Assembly: GCA_947489525.1 (NCBI GenBank) | Contig: CANLDW010000002.1 | Coordinates: forward strand, 310,001 to 374,000 | Length of the DNA stretch: 64,000 nucleotides | Reading direction: 5' to 3' | Origin: an uncultured Psychrobacter sp. | GTDB taxonomy: Bacteria; Pseudomonadota; Gammaproteobacteria; Pseudomonadales; Moraxellaceae | Part shown: piece after piece, positions 27,697-37,626 of the stretch | How the letters are laid out: each line of letters begins with the position of its first letter | How positions within the stretch are numbered: position 1 is the first letter of the stretch | Translations under genes and position numbers: made by a program | Notes under the pieces: model-generated | What the model was told of the DNA's origin: nothing | Databases searched by the model: none | Seen by the model: the letters and a program-made list of their open reading frames with translations, nothing else

Positions 27697-28145
27697 TGTT
27701 TATTCCTTAACAACTTATAGCTGATTAGCTAACCCAGCAAATTAAACCACTCCAGAGATATTTGACAAGATAAATATCCTTTTGTGGACTGCTGTTAAGA
27801 ATATACATACGCTGAACACATCCTAACATTGAGGGCGCTTTATGAATATATTATTAACTCTCTCATGATGTGTCTAGACTTGTCTGAATAAGGGGAGTTC
27901 ATTACTTCAAGCTTTGTAGTAAAGCTCAACTTCAGTCAGTAAAATTAGTTAAAAATAACTAAAAGCCTTATTATAAATACTTAACAATATTTAGTGTACG
28001 CTATAAATACTATCTTTATAGAATTAAATTGATTAAATCCCAAAGTAACTACAATAAAAACAATAGGTTACTATCAATTTATATAATAACATGCGTTTTG
28101 GGTGGTTATTAAAAAAAGACAGCGGAAGGGATGATACTAAAAAAA
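27697..28145. other. AT-rich intergenic region between AraC gene and tRNA terminator
   Basis: Very AT-rich DNA with no gene I can support. It should hold the promoter of the AraC-family gene. Short A/T runs and a weak inverted pair (AATAAC/GTTATT near 28085-28111) are present. Confidence 0.4.
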
Positions 28146-28173
28146 GACGAAAAAAAATGCCTATTATAGGCAT
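28146..28173 (-). terminator. Intrinsic terminator after the tRNA cluster
   Basis: On the minus strand ATGCCTA and TAGGCAT form a perfect stem with a very short loop, followed by eight T. It lies about 45 bases downstream of tRNA-His. Confidence 0.8.
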
Positions 28174-28215
28174 AAAGTCAAATCTAAAAGTATGATAGGA
28201 GAAGAATAAAAGATA

Positions 28216-28292
28216 TGGGGCGACTGATGGGACTCGAACCCACGACAACCGAGATCACAACCCGGGGCTCTACCAACTGAGCTACAACCGCC
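28216..28292 (-). tRNA. tRNA-His (anticodon GTG)
   Basis: Read on the minus strand, the cloverleaf starts GGCGGTTGTAGCTCAG, has anticodon loop TTGTGAT and T-arm GGGTTCGAGTCCC, and ends with an encoded CCA. The extra 5' G opposite C73, the hallmark of tRNA-His, is present. It is the last tRNA of the three-gene cluster. Confidence 0.95.
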
Positions 28293-28330
28293 ATAATGAG
28301 TGCCAAGGAAGGCAAGATCAGCAGGCTAAA

Positions 28331-28407
28331 TGGTGCGCCTGGCAGGATTCGAACCTGCGACCACCTCCTTAGAAGGGAGATGCTCTATCCAGCTGAGCTA
28401 CAGGCGC
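28331..28407 (-). tRNA. tRNA-Arg (anticodon TCT)
   Basis: On the minus strand the molecule starts GCGCCTGTAGCTCAG, has anticodon loop CTTCTAA and T-arm CAGGTTCGAATCCTG, and ends CCA. The acceptor stem (GCGCCTG with CAGGCGC) pairs perfectly. Confidence 0.95.
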
Positions 28408-28462
28408 GCTTAAGGGCTTTTTATATAAACAATAAGCTAAAAGCAAGCTGAACCATTATACA

Positions 28463-28486
28463 TAAAAAAAAGCCTGTAAGGCTCTT
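28463..28486 (-). terminator. Hairpin with T-run between tRNA-Pro and tRNA-Arg
   Basis: On the minus strand AGAGCC-TTACA-GGCT is followed by eight T. The stem is only 4-5 bp, so it may be a partial terminator or a processing hairpin inside the tRNA transcript. Confidence 0.45.
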
Positions 28487-28494
28487 AAAATAGA

Positions 28495-28571
<77 letters not shown>

Positions 28572-28701
28572 ATGTACTCTATTACAATAACTCGAGTAGT
28601 AATACACTTACTATCGTCGCTATCGAGGTGCATATATTAAGGTTTAAGACCTATAGTGTCAATACCTATTTATAACTATTTTATAAAAGTGTCTATTTAA
28701 T

Positions 28702-30225
28702 TTAAAGGGGCGTGAGAGGATATTGGCTAGCCTCTATCGTACCTGTCAGTACATCAAAGGGCACTAGCCACAGCTCGATACGGCTGGGCCGGCTTTGTTG
28801 TTTGAGCACAACGGGCGTGCGGTTAGCGCCTAGTACCGGATATACGAGCCACGCTTGACTAGCATTGCACGCGTGCGCGTAACTGGTCAACTGATACGCA
28901 TCGCTTGCGCTAATACTGTGGCTATGAGCGATGTGCTTCCACTTAATATCGATGATATGGCTGTAAACGCGCGGTTTATCAGCGGTTACTTTATGAGCAT
29001 TATCAAACGTAGCGCCTTGGCGGTTGTGAGCGGGACTACAGCGATAAATCAGAAGATCAGGACGAATCGATAGACACGCTTGCCCTACTGGATCACTGAG
29101 CCACACTTGATTTACTTGCGACAATACACGATAGCTGGGATCAAGGCGCTCGAACCCAGCTTTGATACGCAGACTGGCCCACTGCTCAAAAGTTTGATTC
29201 ATATTGAGTAGCAGACAGTGACGTAACGGCACATTGTGCGTAACGACGTCACTGTTAGCGTCAGAAGGGCGACTTAAACCGTGACCTGCTGGCATTAAAA
29301 CAGAGCCTAGTAGCCAGTAGGCTATATCGAGTAGCTGACGCGCCGCCTGCCTGCTATGTACACTAAGCGGCTGCCTATCAAGCTCGCGTAGCGCCTGTGC
29401 ATAGTGAGTCTCAAGTCTCGCGTACTCTTGAGGAGTTAGCGCGCGCACGGGTTGCCACAACCGCTTGGTTTGACGTAGTGCACGCTGATATTGGCTTTGC
29501 TTGGCGCTAGTCTTTGCTGATACGGGCGCTAGCGTGGTGGATTCAAGCGCTATCAGTGCGCTTTTTATCAGTCGATTGCACAGCGTATCTGGATGCAAGG
29601 CACTTATCTCACACATAAACTTATGCGGCTGCGCACCGTTCTGCCGAAGCTGTTCTTTTACCAATAAACGCCCTTGTAGCGCTTTTTGGTTTTGGATGTG
29701 CGTTTGATACTGCTGCAACGGCTGATAGTGTGCTAAGCGCTGCAAAAACTGTAAAATAAGCCACTCTGATAAAGGAGGCGCATCTTGGGTAAGCGGCTGT
29801 ATATGGGAGCTGTATTGATTAAGACTCTTAGTGCTGAGTGCGGTATTCGAAGAGCCTGAGATTAGATCAGCTAGCATGTGTTGTACCCAGCGCCGAGCTT
29901 GTTTGATCTGTGCCTGCTGATCGTCGTGGGTATGTTGAGTGTTAGCGACGAGTTTAGGTAAAATCTCAAGCGTCACCCCACTCGGCAACAACACAATCCC
30001 GATAAAGTGACTAACTTTTAGCTGCCACTGTCCTTGCTGACGCTTGATGGTAAAGACAGCAAACTCCTGCGTGAGCAACCATACAAAGTCAGTGTGGTAC
30101 GCAAAGTCGTGCGCGGTTAACTTTTGGTGCTCGAACACAGTCATGATACGAGCATCATGAACGGCGTAGTTTAGTGACGAGGGAACAGGGTTTGTGGAGA
30201 GTGCACGAGGCTTGCTGGCTATCAT
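28702..30225 (-). CDS. mcrC: McrC-like subunit of a McrBC-type restriction system
   Basis: A protein of about 507 residues related to McrC, the nuclease subunit of the modification-dependent McrBC system. An N-terminal beta-rich region (FIGIVLLPSGVTLEILPKL) leads to helical middle parts. The C-terminal PD-(D/E)xK-type nuclease core is visible as IRPDLLIY followed by HIIDIKWK. The start is uncertain: TTG at 30258, ATG at 30225, or an internal ATG at residue 28 of this version. It follows mcrB after about 110 bases on the same strand, the usual order, so the two should be co-expressed. Confidence 0.85.
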   Translation of the reverse strand: MIASKPRALSTNPVPSSLNYAVHDARIMTVFEHQKLTAHDFAYHTDFVWLLTQEFAVFTIKRQQGQWQLKVSHFIGIVLLPSGVTLEILPKLVANTQHTHDDQQAQIKQARRWVQHMLADLISGSSNTALSTKSLNQYSSHIQPLTQDAPPLSEWLILQFLQRLAHYQPLQQYQTHIQNQKALQGRLLVKEQLRQNGAQPHKFMCEISALHPDTLCNRLIKSALIALESTTLAPVSAKTSAKQSQYQRALRQTKRLWQPVRALTPQEYARLETHYAQALRELDRQPLSVHSRQAARQLLDIAYWLLGSVLMPAGHGLSRPSDANSDVVTHNVPLRHCLLLNMNQTFEQWASLRIKAGFERLDPSYRVLSQVNQVWLSDPVGQACLSIRPDLLIYRCSPAHNRQGATFDNAHKVTADKPRVYSHIIDIKWKHIAHSHSISASDAYQLTSYAHACNASQAWLVYPVLGANRTPVVLKQQSRPSRIELWLVPFDVLTGTIEASQYPLTPL

Positions 30226-30335
30226 GAATGGCTCACTTTTGCATATTGCTAGTTTCAAGACTTACTAGTCTTAGTGTTTATTAAATAAAGAGACTGTTAA
30301 AACACTCAGGTCTATTACAGGACTGCAGCGGTGAG

Positions 30336-31802
30336 TTAACCAGCTTCATATAAACGTTGATAGACCGCTGGCGCTGCAAATGCACCTGTTCTGGCAATCA
30401 GATCAGGGTTTATCTGATAGCTATGCCCTAACCCCAAGGAGGAATGCTGCTCGCCAAAATGCGGTAATTGCATATCATAGGGGTCTTGCCCACTACTATC
30501 TACCGGTGTTTGGACGTCTTGGATAAACTGACTGTGCCGCGGCTGCCCTTCATCGTCAAAGACATATTGCAAAACCCCGACCTGACCGCCTGCTGCTTGA
30601 GCAATTTGCGGAATGATCTGCTCAACCAATACGCCTTGTAATTGCTCAAGTGTCTGTACGTTAAATAAAAACGCGTGACCCAATACAGCGTCCTGTCCTA
30701 GCGTTTGACTGATACGCCTATTTAAACTGGTCAGTAGCGCACTGAGGTCTATGCTGGAGGTCTTCTCATCGGTCAATACTGAGGACGACGATGGCGTTTT
30801 TGAATTTTTGGTTTGTAGATGATCTGGCGTTGCCGTATCAATATGGATGGTAGCTAATAGCTCAGGCTGCGGCGGACAGTCAATAAAGCGAAAGCGGCGG
30901 CGCAGCGCCATATCGAGCGGTGCCAGCGAGTGATCTTGTGTATTCATCGTCGCGTAAATATCAACATTGGCAGGGACACTAAACGCGCGCCCAGAGTAGG
31001 CTAGATTTACTTGCATGGCATTGGGCATACCTGCGCGTTTATCGGGTTCTATCAAGCTTAATAGCTCACCGAAGACGCGTGAGACATTAGCGCGGTTGAT
31101 CTCATCGATAAGCATGGCATAGCGCTGTGTCGGGTTTTGTGCGGCGCGCTGGCACAGTGTCAAAAAAGCGCCATCTTGGATCGCATAATTCATCTGCCCC
31201 TTACCCATTGCAGGACGAATACCTTCAACGAACTCCTCGTAGCCATAGGCTTGATGAAAGCTTGCCATACTAAAGCGCTGTTCACTCATACTAGCGTTAC
31301 GCACCGACTCCTGAGCCTGCGCCTGCGCCTGCGAAAATTCCGTCAACTGCATGGATAGCGCGGTTAATAGCTCGACGCTGCTTGGCAGTAAGTACCACGC
31401 ACCGCTGTTATCTTTATCAAAATAAGCTTGCGCGGCGCGATGATCACAGCTTACAGTGACCGAATTAGGTGAGCTGTGCGTTTGTAGAACCGACCAAGCG
31501 GTATTACTTAGGTTTTTGTCGCGCGCGTTTTGTGCCGCTTTACGCACAAAAAACTCATGTCCGACGATTTCAGGGACTTTAACTAGATCCTGTCCCTCTC
31601 TTTGTAGCTGCAAAAATATCAGACATATGACCTCACGCCAGCTTAGCGCTACTAATAGCTGATCTAATAGCTCGCTGCTGTTGATACTCGGCAGCTCATC
31701 GGTATAGCGCTTGGCAATCTGCAGCAAACGATACGTCTTACCCGTTCCAGCGACACCAGTATAGATAATATTAGTAGGCGTAGGACTGTCGGTATTGTGC
31801 AT
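30336..31802 (-). CDS. mcrB: McrB-like AAA+ GTPase/ATPase, atypical
   Basis: A 488-residue motor subunit. Walker A GVAGTGKT lies at residues 16-23, directly at the N-terminus, so the N-terminal DNA-binding domain of E. coli McrB is absent. The McrB hallmark SFHQAYGYEEFVEGIRP is at 181-197, Walker B LIDEINRAN near 231-239, the MNTQD element (McrB MNTADRS) at 286-290 and the arginine-finger region RRRF at 301-304. Between Walker A and the hallmark there is an insert of about 135 residues that looks helical and could hold a winged-helix-like unit. It pairs with the McrC-like gene downstream. Confidence 0.88.
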   Translation of the reverse strand: MHNTDSPTPTNIIYTGVAGTGKTYRLLQIAKRYTDELPSINSSELLDQLLVALSWREVICLIFLQLQREGQDLVKVPEIVGHEFFVRKAAQNARDKNLSNTAWSVLQTHSSPNSVTVSCDHRAAQAYFDKDNSGAWYLLPSSVELLTALSMQLTEFSQAQAQAQESVRNASMSEQRFSMASFHQAYGYEEFVEGIRPAMGKGQMNYAIQDGAFLTLCQRAAQNPTQRYAMLIDEINRANVSRVFGELLSLIEPDKRAGMPNAMQVNLAYSGRAFSVPANVDIYATMNTQDHSLAPLDMALRRRFRFIDCPPQPELLATIHIDTATPDHLQTKNSKTPSSSSVLTDEKTSSIDLSALLTSLNRRISQTLGQDAVLGHAFLFNVQTLEQLQGVLVEQIIPQIAQAAGGQVGVLQYVFDDEGQPRHSQFIQDVQTPVDSSGQDPYDMQLPHFGEQHSSLGLGHSYQINPDLIARTGAFAAPAVYQRLYEAG

Positions 31803-32081
31803 AACTTAACCTAAAATAAACTCAATAAAATAAAGCGGTCGCTAGATTATCTCATAAGCGCTGATAACGACAAAAGGTAGCTGCAAGTTAGGCTTATGAT
31901 GATTGGACTAGTGCTGGTTGGGTTGGCTGTTACGTTACTACTATGTCATCGCTAGGCGCATGTGTGGTAAAAATGACAGCCATAAAGGCGCAAGCCATGC
32001 GCTCAACGTTTGTGTTCGAGCGCGACGTTATACTAGCAACTTATACGCCTACATTTACAGTTATATTGTGAGGAATCTTGC

Positions 32082-32798
32082 ATGTCAGGATTATTAAAGA
32101 AATTACCTAGCGTTTTGACAAAGACCCTACCCGCTAAAGTATCGGACACTCTAAACTTGGAGTCCAATACCGCATCTATGGATAAACCCAGTACAACGCT
32201 CAAGCCCATCAGCAACCAGTTTACCAAGCTGTTGTCCGTGACTAAATACTTGCCTGCTGGGGCGCGCGCGACTATTTTATCCAAAGCCTTTGGCAAAGTG
32301 GTACCTTATGTAGGCACTACTGGCATCTACTATGAAAGCGTCGAGCCCAATCAGGTCATCGTCAGTTTAGATAATAATAAGGGCGTACAAAACCATATCG
32401 GCTCTATCCATGCTGTTGCTATTACCTTGCTAGCTGAGACCGCTACGGGCTTTATTTTAGGGCTAAACTTACCTGCCGATCGTGTTCTATTGATAAAATC
32501 TTACGCCGTTAACTTTTATCGCCCGATTAAAAAGGGTCAGATGGCCGCTATTGCTACACTATCTGATGAGCAGCGTTTGGATATTTTAAATACACCAAAG
32601 GGCGAGATGGTTATTCCCTGCATCATCGAAGATCGCGACTCGGATAGTACGCGCGACCCTATCACAGTTGAGATGACGTGGGCGTGGATACCTAAGTCTG
32701 AGTTAGAAGCGCGGCGTCAGGGCAATCAACAAGCTGATACTGATACTGATACTGATACTGATACTGAAAAGAATAGCGAATACACCAAGCAACTCTAG
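32082..32798 (+). CDS. DUF4442-type hotdog-fold protein (thioesterase-like)
   Basis: A 238-residue protein. Residues 70-210 fit the DUF4442 hotdog family: PYVGTTGIYYESVEPNQVIVSL, then NHIGSIHAVAITLLAETATGF, the part that in thioesterase folds lines the acyl pocket. Substrate is unknown. The first 65 residues are a variable extension. A run of five TGATAC hexamers near the 3' end (32735-32764) encodes a (Asp-Thr)n tail. GAGGAA sits ahead of the ATG. The next gene (ridA-like) begins about 60 bases later on the same strand. Confidence 0.7.
   Translation: MSGLLKKLPSVLTKTLPAKVSDTLNLESNTASMDKPSTTLKPISNQFTKLLSVTKYLPAGARATILSKAFGKVVPYVGTTGIYYESVEPNQVIVSLDNNKGVQNHIGSIHAVAITLLAETATGFILGLNLPADRVLLIKSYAVNFYRPIKKGQMAAIATLSDEQRLDILNTPKGEMVIPCIIEDRDSDSTRDPITVEMTWAWIPKSELEARRQGNQQADTDTDTDTDTEKNSEYTKQL
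32735..32764 (+). repeat. In-frame hexanucleotide tandem repeat, five copies
   Basis: Five perfect copies of TGATAC within the 3' end of the hotdog-fold gene encode alternating Asp and Thr. Copy-number change would alter tail length without shifting the frame. Confidence 0.9.
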
Positions 32799-32860
32799 CT
32801 TACGGGCAAGTGCACCGCTTAGAGCGTCTGTACTTAAATAATGATAATAAGGAGATTACT

Positions 32861-33334
32861 ATGCCAAATAAAACGACTTCACCACTCACCAAAGCCCTAC
32901 TCATTGGTGCCTGCGCCCTAGGACTTAGCGTAGGCGCGCATGCCGCTTCTGCTGCCACGACAGTCACAACGTCCAGTCCTGTCTTCTTAGGTGATGGCGG
33001 TAGTTATCCTTTTTCTGAGGCCGTACGCGTCGGTAATACATTATACCTCTCAGGGCAAATCGGCTTTAAAGAGGGCAAACTGGTTCCAGGCGGCGTGCAA
33101 GCAGAGACCAAGCAAGCGCTTGATAACATCAATATGACGCTACTCAAGTATGGCTATCAAAAATCAGATCTCGTCAAATGCGTCGCTATGCTCACTGATA
33201 TGGACGATTTTAACGACTTCAACAAAGTCTACAGAGCTGAGCTGGCAAAACCTTATCCTACTCGCTCCGCCTTTGGTGTTGCTGATCTCGCTGCTGATGC
33301 CAGCGTAGAGATTGAATGCATGGCTGCTAAATGA
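32861..33334 (+). CDS. RidA/YjgF-family protein with a signal peptide
   Basis: A 157-residue protein from the ATG at 32861, which has AAGGAG seven bases upstream; an earlier in-frame ATG at 32810 has none. Residues 1-32 form a Sec signal peptide ending AHAASA. The mature part is a RidA fold: GSYPFSEAVRVGNTLYLSGQIG, the conserved trimer segment, and the catalytic Arg in PYPTRSAFGVADL. RidA proteins deaminate reactive enamine/imine intermediates in the cytoplasm; an exported form should act in the periplasm on an unknown substrate. The RidA call is firm; the export call rests on the N-terminus. Confidence 0.88.
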   Translation: MPNKTTSPLTKALLIGACALGLSVGAHAASAATTVTTSSPVFLGDGGSYPFSEAVRVGNTLYLSGQIGFKEGKLVPGGVQAETKQALDNINMTLLKYGYQKSDLVKCVAMLTDMDDFNDFNKVYRAELAKPYPTRSAFGVADLAADASVEIECMAAK

Positions 33335-33356
33335 TAGGCATCAATATAAGACAGAT

Positions 33357-34868
33357 TTAAGCGTCCTCCAGTAGGGCGCTTTCTTTGGTGACTCGTAACA
33401 CCTCCTCGAGCGTCGTACGCCCTGCAACCACTTTATGCAGACCATCGGCGCGAATGGAGGGTGTCTGCGCGCGCGCGTATGCTTCAAGCTCGTATTCAGC
33501 AGTATTACTATGTATCATGCGCCGTAGGGTATCGTCGATAGGGACGACCTCATAGATTGCGGTACGGCCTTTGTAGCCTGATTGGTTGCACTTATCACAG
33601 CCGTAGGCTTTGGGTAGATTGACGGGCGTATGGCTTTGAATACCAATCTCGCTAAACATCTTGGCTTGCTCGCTATCGGCTGCTTGCCACGTATGACAGT
33701 GCGGACATAGGGTGCGCACTAGGCGCTGCGCCACGACCCCAATGAGCGATGAGGACAATAAAAAGGGTTCAACGCCCATATCTTGCAAGCGTGTGACGGC
33801 GCCAATAGCAGTATTAGTATGCAGGGTTGAGAGCACTAAATGTCCAGTAAGCGAGGCTTGTACTGCAATCTCAGCGGTCTCTAAATCACGAATCTCCCCC
33901 ACCATGACCACATCTGGATCTTGGCGTAGCATTGCACGCAAGCTTTTGGCAAAGGTCATATCGACCTTATTGTTGACCTGCGTTTGACCAATACCATCAA
34001 GCTGAAACTCAATGGGATCCTCAGCGGTCAATATATTGCGCGTCTGATCGTTGAGATCCGTCAGTGCTGAATACAAGGTGGTCGTCTTCCCAGAGCCGGT
34101 GGGCCCTGTCACCAAAATAATGCCGTGCGGGCGATGGATCAGGCGTTTAAGCTCATCGTAATCGTTATCCGATAGTCCCAGATAAGTCATGTTAAGACGT
34201 CCTGCTTGCTTATCTAGTAGACGCATAACGACGCGCTCTCCAAAGCTTGAAGGCAGCGTTGATACCCGCACATCCACCTCACGTCCTGCCAAACGTAAGC
34301 TAATACGTCCGTCTTGTGGGACACGCTTTTCTGCGATATCAAGCTTTGCCATAACTTTGATACGTGAGACCAGTAGCGGCGCAAGTTGGCGTTTGGGCGT
34401 GATAATCTCTTTGAGCTCGCCATCGACTCGAAAACGCACCACTAGGCGTTTTTCAAAGGTCTCGATATGGATATCCGAGGCGCTTAGGCGAATGGCTTCT
34501 GATAGCAAGGCATTGATCAGGCGAATGATGGGCGCATCGTCTTGACTGTCCATTAGATCCTCAGTTTCAGGCACGCTATCGGCTAAGCTATCAAGGTCAG
34601 GGTGATCCTCAAGACCGGCAGCAATGTGCTGCGACTCGCCTGTATTGCCTGCATAAGCGGCGTTCATGCGCTTTTCAAAGTCATCTGCGCTTACGCTCTC
34701 ATAGCGCGCCGCGCCGCGCACGCCTTGCTGCTGCAAGAAGCGTAGTGCCTCGTTAATAGCGGATAAAGGCGTGGTTTTGGTTATTACCAAGGTTGGCGGC
34801 TGCTTAGGATCGATATCCAAAAGCGCCAAGAGCTGATGCCGTTTGGCAAAACTGTAGGGTAACTGCAT
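33357..34868 (-). CDS. gspE: Type II secretion ATPase GspE
   Basis: A 503-residue secretion ATPase that powers the T2SS at the inner membrane with GspF and GspL. I choose ATG 34868 ([17 protein letters not shown]) with AAGG nine bases upstream; a GTG 24 bases earlier is in frame. The GspE N-terminal domain is followed by [20 protein letters not shown], Walker [11 protein letters not shown], the Asp and His boxes, and a zinc module built from CPHC and CDKC (four cysteines). The zinc module and N-terminus fit GspE, although the pilus ATPase PilB is close. It is about 8 kb from gspF and gspG and convergent with the ridA-like gene. Confidence 0.92.
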   Translation of the reverse strand: MQLPYSFAKRHQLLALLDIDPKQPPTLVITKTTPLSAINEALRFLQQQGVRGAARYESVSADDFEKRMNAAYAGNTGESQHIAAGLEDHPDLDSLADSVPETEDLMDSQDDAPIIRLINALLSEAIRLSASDIHIETFEKRLVVRFRVDGELKEIITPKRQLAPLLVSRIKVMAKLDIAEKRVPQDGRISLRLAGREVDVRVSTLPSSFGERVVMRLLDKQAGRLNMTYLGLSDNDYDELKRLIHRPHGIILVTGPTGSGKTTTLYSALTDLNDQTRNILTAEDPIEFQLDGIGQTQVNNKVDMTFAKSLRAMLRQDPDVVMVGEIRDLETAEIAVQASLTGHLVLSTLHTNTAIGAVTRLQDMGVEPFLLSSSLIGVVAQRLVRTLCPHCHTWQAADSEQAKMFSEIGIQSHTPVNLPKAYGCDKCNQSGYKGRTAIYEVVPIDDTLRRMIHSNTAEYELEAYARAQTPSIRADGLHKVVAGRTTLEEVLRVTKESALLEDA

Positions 34869-35199
34869 GATAAAATACCTTTTTTGGGTCACGCGTGCGG
34901 CAATGTTATTTATGCGGCGGTCATTGAGCGGCTTTTATTCAGTGTCGCTGTCGCTGAACGTAGCCACTCAACATGACTTTATCGATTAAATATTATCAGT
35001 ACGCACGGATGAGTTTGTTATAATAGCATTTTGCTCTATACAAGTAGCAATTAATCTCAGGGCAGCTTTTTTGCTTACCGGTTATGACGCCACTATTTAA
35101 GCAGTCAACCTCGGTAGTTTTTAGCTTACATTATTTGAGCATCGTCCTGTTTTTGCTATTGTTTTATCATTCGCTCATCGTGTGTTACTAGGATATCTT
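34869..35199. other. Divergent intergenic region gspE/thiG
   Basis: These 331 bases hold the promoters of two divergent genes. A good -10 (TATAAT, 35019-35024) faces thiG, but I could not place a matching -35. I looked for a TPP riboswitch before thiG and found no CTGAGA/ACCTGA-type core. Confidence 0.45.
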
Positions 35200-36033
35200 A
35201 TGTCAAAAGCTCAATCGTCTGTAGCTCAAACTCCATCTCAAACCACTTTGACTTCAGATAGCTTTGTGGTTGGCAGCCGTACATTTTCCTCAAGGCTGTT
35301 AGTCGGTACAGGAAAATACAAAGACCTGACGCAGACGGCAGACGCGATTGCAGCTTCAGAGGCTCAGATTGTGACCGTAGCCATTCGCCGTACCAACATC
35401 GGTCAAAATAGCGATGAGCCAAATCTACTTGATGTGATCTCCCCTGATAAATACACCATATTACCCAACACCGCAGGTTGCTTTGACGCCGATAGCGCTA
35501 TACGTACTTGTAAGCTTGCGCGTGAGCTGCTCGGTGGTCATAATTTAGTTAAGCTTGAAGTGTTGGGCGATGAAAAGAGCCTCTACCCCAATGTGACTGA
35601 GACGCTCAAGGCAGCACGAGTGCTTATCGATGATGGCTTTGAGGTCATGGTCTATACCTCGGATGATCCCATTGTAGCCAAGGAGCTTGAGAGTATGGGC
35701 TGCGTGGCTATCATGCCGCTTGGCAGCTTGATTGGCTCAGGGCTTGGTCTGCTCAACCGTCATACGCTAAGCCTTATTATCGAAAACGCTAATGTACCTG
35801 TGCTGGTAGATGCTGGTGTGGGTACTGCCTCTGATGCCGCGATTGCTATGGAGCTTGGCTGCGATGGCGTGCTCATGAACTCAGCTATCGCCTATGCTGA
35901 ACATCCTGTGCTGATGGCTCAGGCCATGAAACACGCAGTTTGGGCAGGACGTATGGCCTTTATGGCAGGGCGTATGCCGATGCGTAAGATGGCGACGGCC
36001 AGCTCGCCACAAACCGGGTACTTTTTTCAGTAG
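35200..36033 (+). CDS. thiG: Thiazole synthase ThiG
   Basis: A 277-residue enzyme that makes the thiazole phosphate of thiamin from 1-deoxyxylulose-5-phosphate, dehydroglycine and ThiS-thiocarboxylate. The start ATG at 35200 has AGGAT just upstream. The TIM-barrel contains [10 protein letters not shown], the Schiff-base lysine region [11 protein letters not shown], the phosphate loop [12 protein letters not shown] and [27 protein letters not shown]. The carrier ThiS is encoded about 25 kb downstream instead of next to thiG, and the DXP-producing dxs lies 2.6 kb downstream on the other strand. The first 25 residues are a polar extension. Confidence 0.96.
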   Translation: MSKAQSSVAQTPSQTTLTSDSFVVGSRTFSSRLLVGTGKYKDLTQTADAIAASEAQIVTVAIRRTNIGQNSDEPNLLDVISPDKYTILPNTAGCFDADSAIRTCKLARELLGGHNLVKLEVLGDEKSLYPNVTETLKAARVLIDDGFEVMVYTSDDPIVAKELESMGCVAIMPLGSLIGSGLGLLNRHTLSLIIENANVPVLVDAGVGTASDAAIAMELGCDGVLMNSAIAYAEHPVLMAQAMKHAVWAGRMAFMAGRMPMRKMATASSPQTGYFFQ

Positions 36034-36146
36034 CTATCGCAACATCTCATACCCTAAAGCATAAGTTAAGCTGCGTTACCGACTTGCCTGCTCTACTTGC
36101 TACATTATTTAGTTACGCTTATCGCTCGATCATATAAGGACATACC

Positions 36147-37541
36147 ATGCGTTTGTTGTCAGTAGTTGACCAAGTATTTTTGCTTCTTGAGTCGCGTAAG
36201 AACCCTATGCACGTCGGCGGTTTGTTTTTGTTTGAGCTACCACCAAACGAGCAAGGCGAGGATAGCGATTTTGTCTATCAACTCGTGCGTCAAATGCAGA
36301 CCTCGACAGTACCGCCAAGCTTTCCTTTTAATCAAGTCCTCGATCACTTGGTATTTTGGAAAAAGGATGAGGATTTCGATGTTGAGCATCACTTTCGGCA
36401 TGTCGCGCTGCCCAAGCCTGCTCGCGTCCGTGAGCTGCTCATGTATATCTCAAAAGAGCACGGTCGCCTACTTGATCGCGCTATGCCACTGTGGGAATGT
36501 CATGTTATTGAAGGGATTACGCCCGAATCTGAGGGTAGTCCTGAGCGCTTCGCATTGTACTTTAAAATTCATCACTCCTTAGTGGATGGTATCGCGGCAA
36601 TGCGTTTAATACAAAAGTCGCTATCGCAGTCGCCTACCGAGCCGATGACCTTACCTGTGTGGTCACTCATGACGCGCCATCGCAACCAAGTCAATGCTTT
36701 GATCCCAACAGGACGCTCAGCGAGACGCGTGATAAAAGAGCAGCTATCGACGGTTAAGCCCGTGGTGACAGAGCTACTTAGCAACCTCAAGCACAATGGC
36801 GACAGCGATTACGTCGGCACTTTTGATGCGCCCATGAGTATACTCAATCAACGTATTTCATCCTCCAGACGTATTGCCGCGCAGTCCTACGATATGACGC
36901 GTTTCAAAGACATTGCGCGCGCGTATGATGTCAAGATGAACGATGTCATCCTAGCCGTGTGTTCAGGCGCGCTCAGACGCTATTTACTAGCTCGTGATGC
37001 CCTACCTAGCAAACCCTTGATCGCTTTTGTACCGATATCTTTGCGTAAAGACAACAGCGTCTCGGGCAATCAGATCTCGTTTTTACTCGCTAACTTAGGA
37101 ACCCATCTACACGACCCTTCAAAACGTTTGCAAATTATTAGTAGCAGTATGAACAGTGGCAAACGCCGTTTTGGGCGTATGACTCAGGCACAAGTCATCA
37201 ATTACAGTGCTATTGCTTATGCGTGGGAAGGTCTCAATGTATTAACAGGGCTGTTTCCCAAAAAGCAAGCCTTTAACCTGATTATCTCCAACGTACCCGG
37301 TTCAAGAAAACCGCTGTACTGGAACGGCGCGCCGCTCAAAGCCTTGTATCCAGCTTCTATTATCCTAAATGGACAGGCAATGAATATCACGTTTGCCAGT
37401 TATCTTGATAAGATTGAATTTTGTATTACCGCGTGTAGTAAGCTGTTACCGCACGTACAAGATATGCTGGGACTGATAGAAGAAGAGCTTGGCGTGCTGG
37501 AGGTGATCAGTCGCGAGAAGCAACTAGGCTGGCGCGAGTAG
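36147..37541 (+). CDS. Wax ester synthase / diacylglycerol acyltransferase (WS/DGAT)
   Basis: A 464-residue acyltransferase. The condensing motif HHSLVDG is at residues 142-148, and the C-terminal WS/DGAT parts include MNDVILAVCSGALRRYL and the NLIISNVPGSRKPLYWNGA signature. These enzymes esterify fatty alcohols or diacylglycerol with acyl-CoA to make storage wax esters or triacylglycerol, and are typical of Acinetobacter, Psychrobacter and marine oil degraders. The start MRLLSVVDQVFLL matches the family. It ends in a bidirectional terminator shared with suhB. Confidence 0.94.
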   Translation: MRLLSVVDQVFLLLESRKNPMHVGGLFLFELPPNEQGEDSDFVYQLVRQMQTSTVPPSFPFNQVLDHLVFWKKDEDFDVEHHFRHVALPKPARVRELLMYISKEHGRLLDRAMPLWECHVIEGITPESEGSPERFALYFKIHHSLVDGIAAMRLIQKSLSQSPTEPMTLPVWSLMTRHRNQVNALIPTGRSARRVIKEQLSTVKPVVTELLSNLKHNGDSDYVGTFDAPMSILNQRISSSRRIAAQSYDMTRFKDIARAYDVKMNDVILAVCSGALRRYLLARDALPSKPLIAFVPISLRKDNSVSGNQISFLLANLGTHLHDPSKRLQIISSSMNSGKRRFGRMTQAQVINYSAIAYAWEGLNVLTGLFPKKQAFNLIISNVPGSRKPLYWNGAPLKALYPASIILNGQAMNITFASYLDKIEFCITACSKLLPHVQDMLGLIEEELGVLEVISREKQLGWRE

Positions 37542-37561
37542 CATAATATTTGTACCCATAC

Positions 37562-37597
37562 AAAAAAAACGGCTGCTATCATAGCAGCCGTTTTTTT
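37562..37597. terminator. Bidirectional terminator between WS/DGAT and suhB
   Basis: CGGCTGCTA and TAGCAGCCG form a perfect 9-bp stem with a TCA loop, flanked by A-run and T-run, so it can serve both converging genes. Confidence 0.9.
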
Positions 37598-37626
37598 ATG
37601 ACTTTAAACGTGATAATTCAGTCTAT

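Noticed and set aside
33357..34868. Assignment as the pilus ATPase PilB
   Set aside because: The N-terminus and four-Cys module fit GspE better, and gspF/gspG occur nearby.
34893..35199. TPP riboswitch upstream of thiG
   Set aside because: The conserved CTGAGA and downstream core elements are not present.
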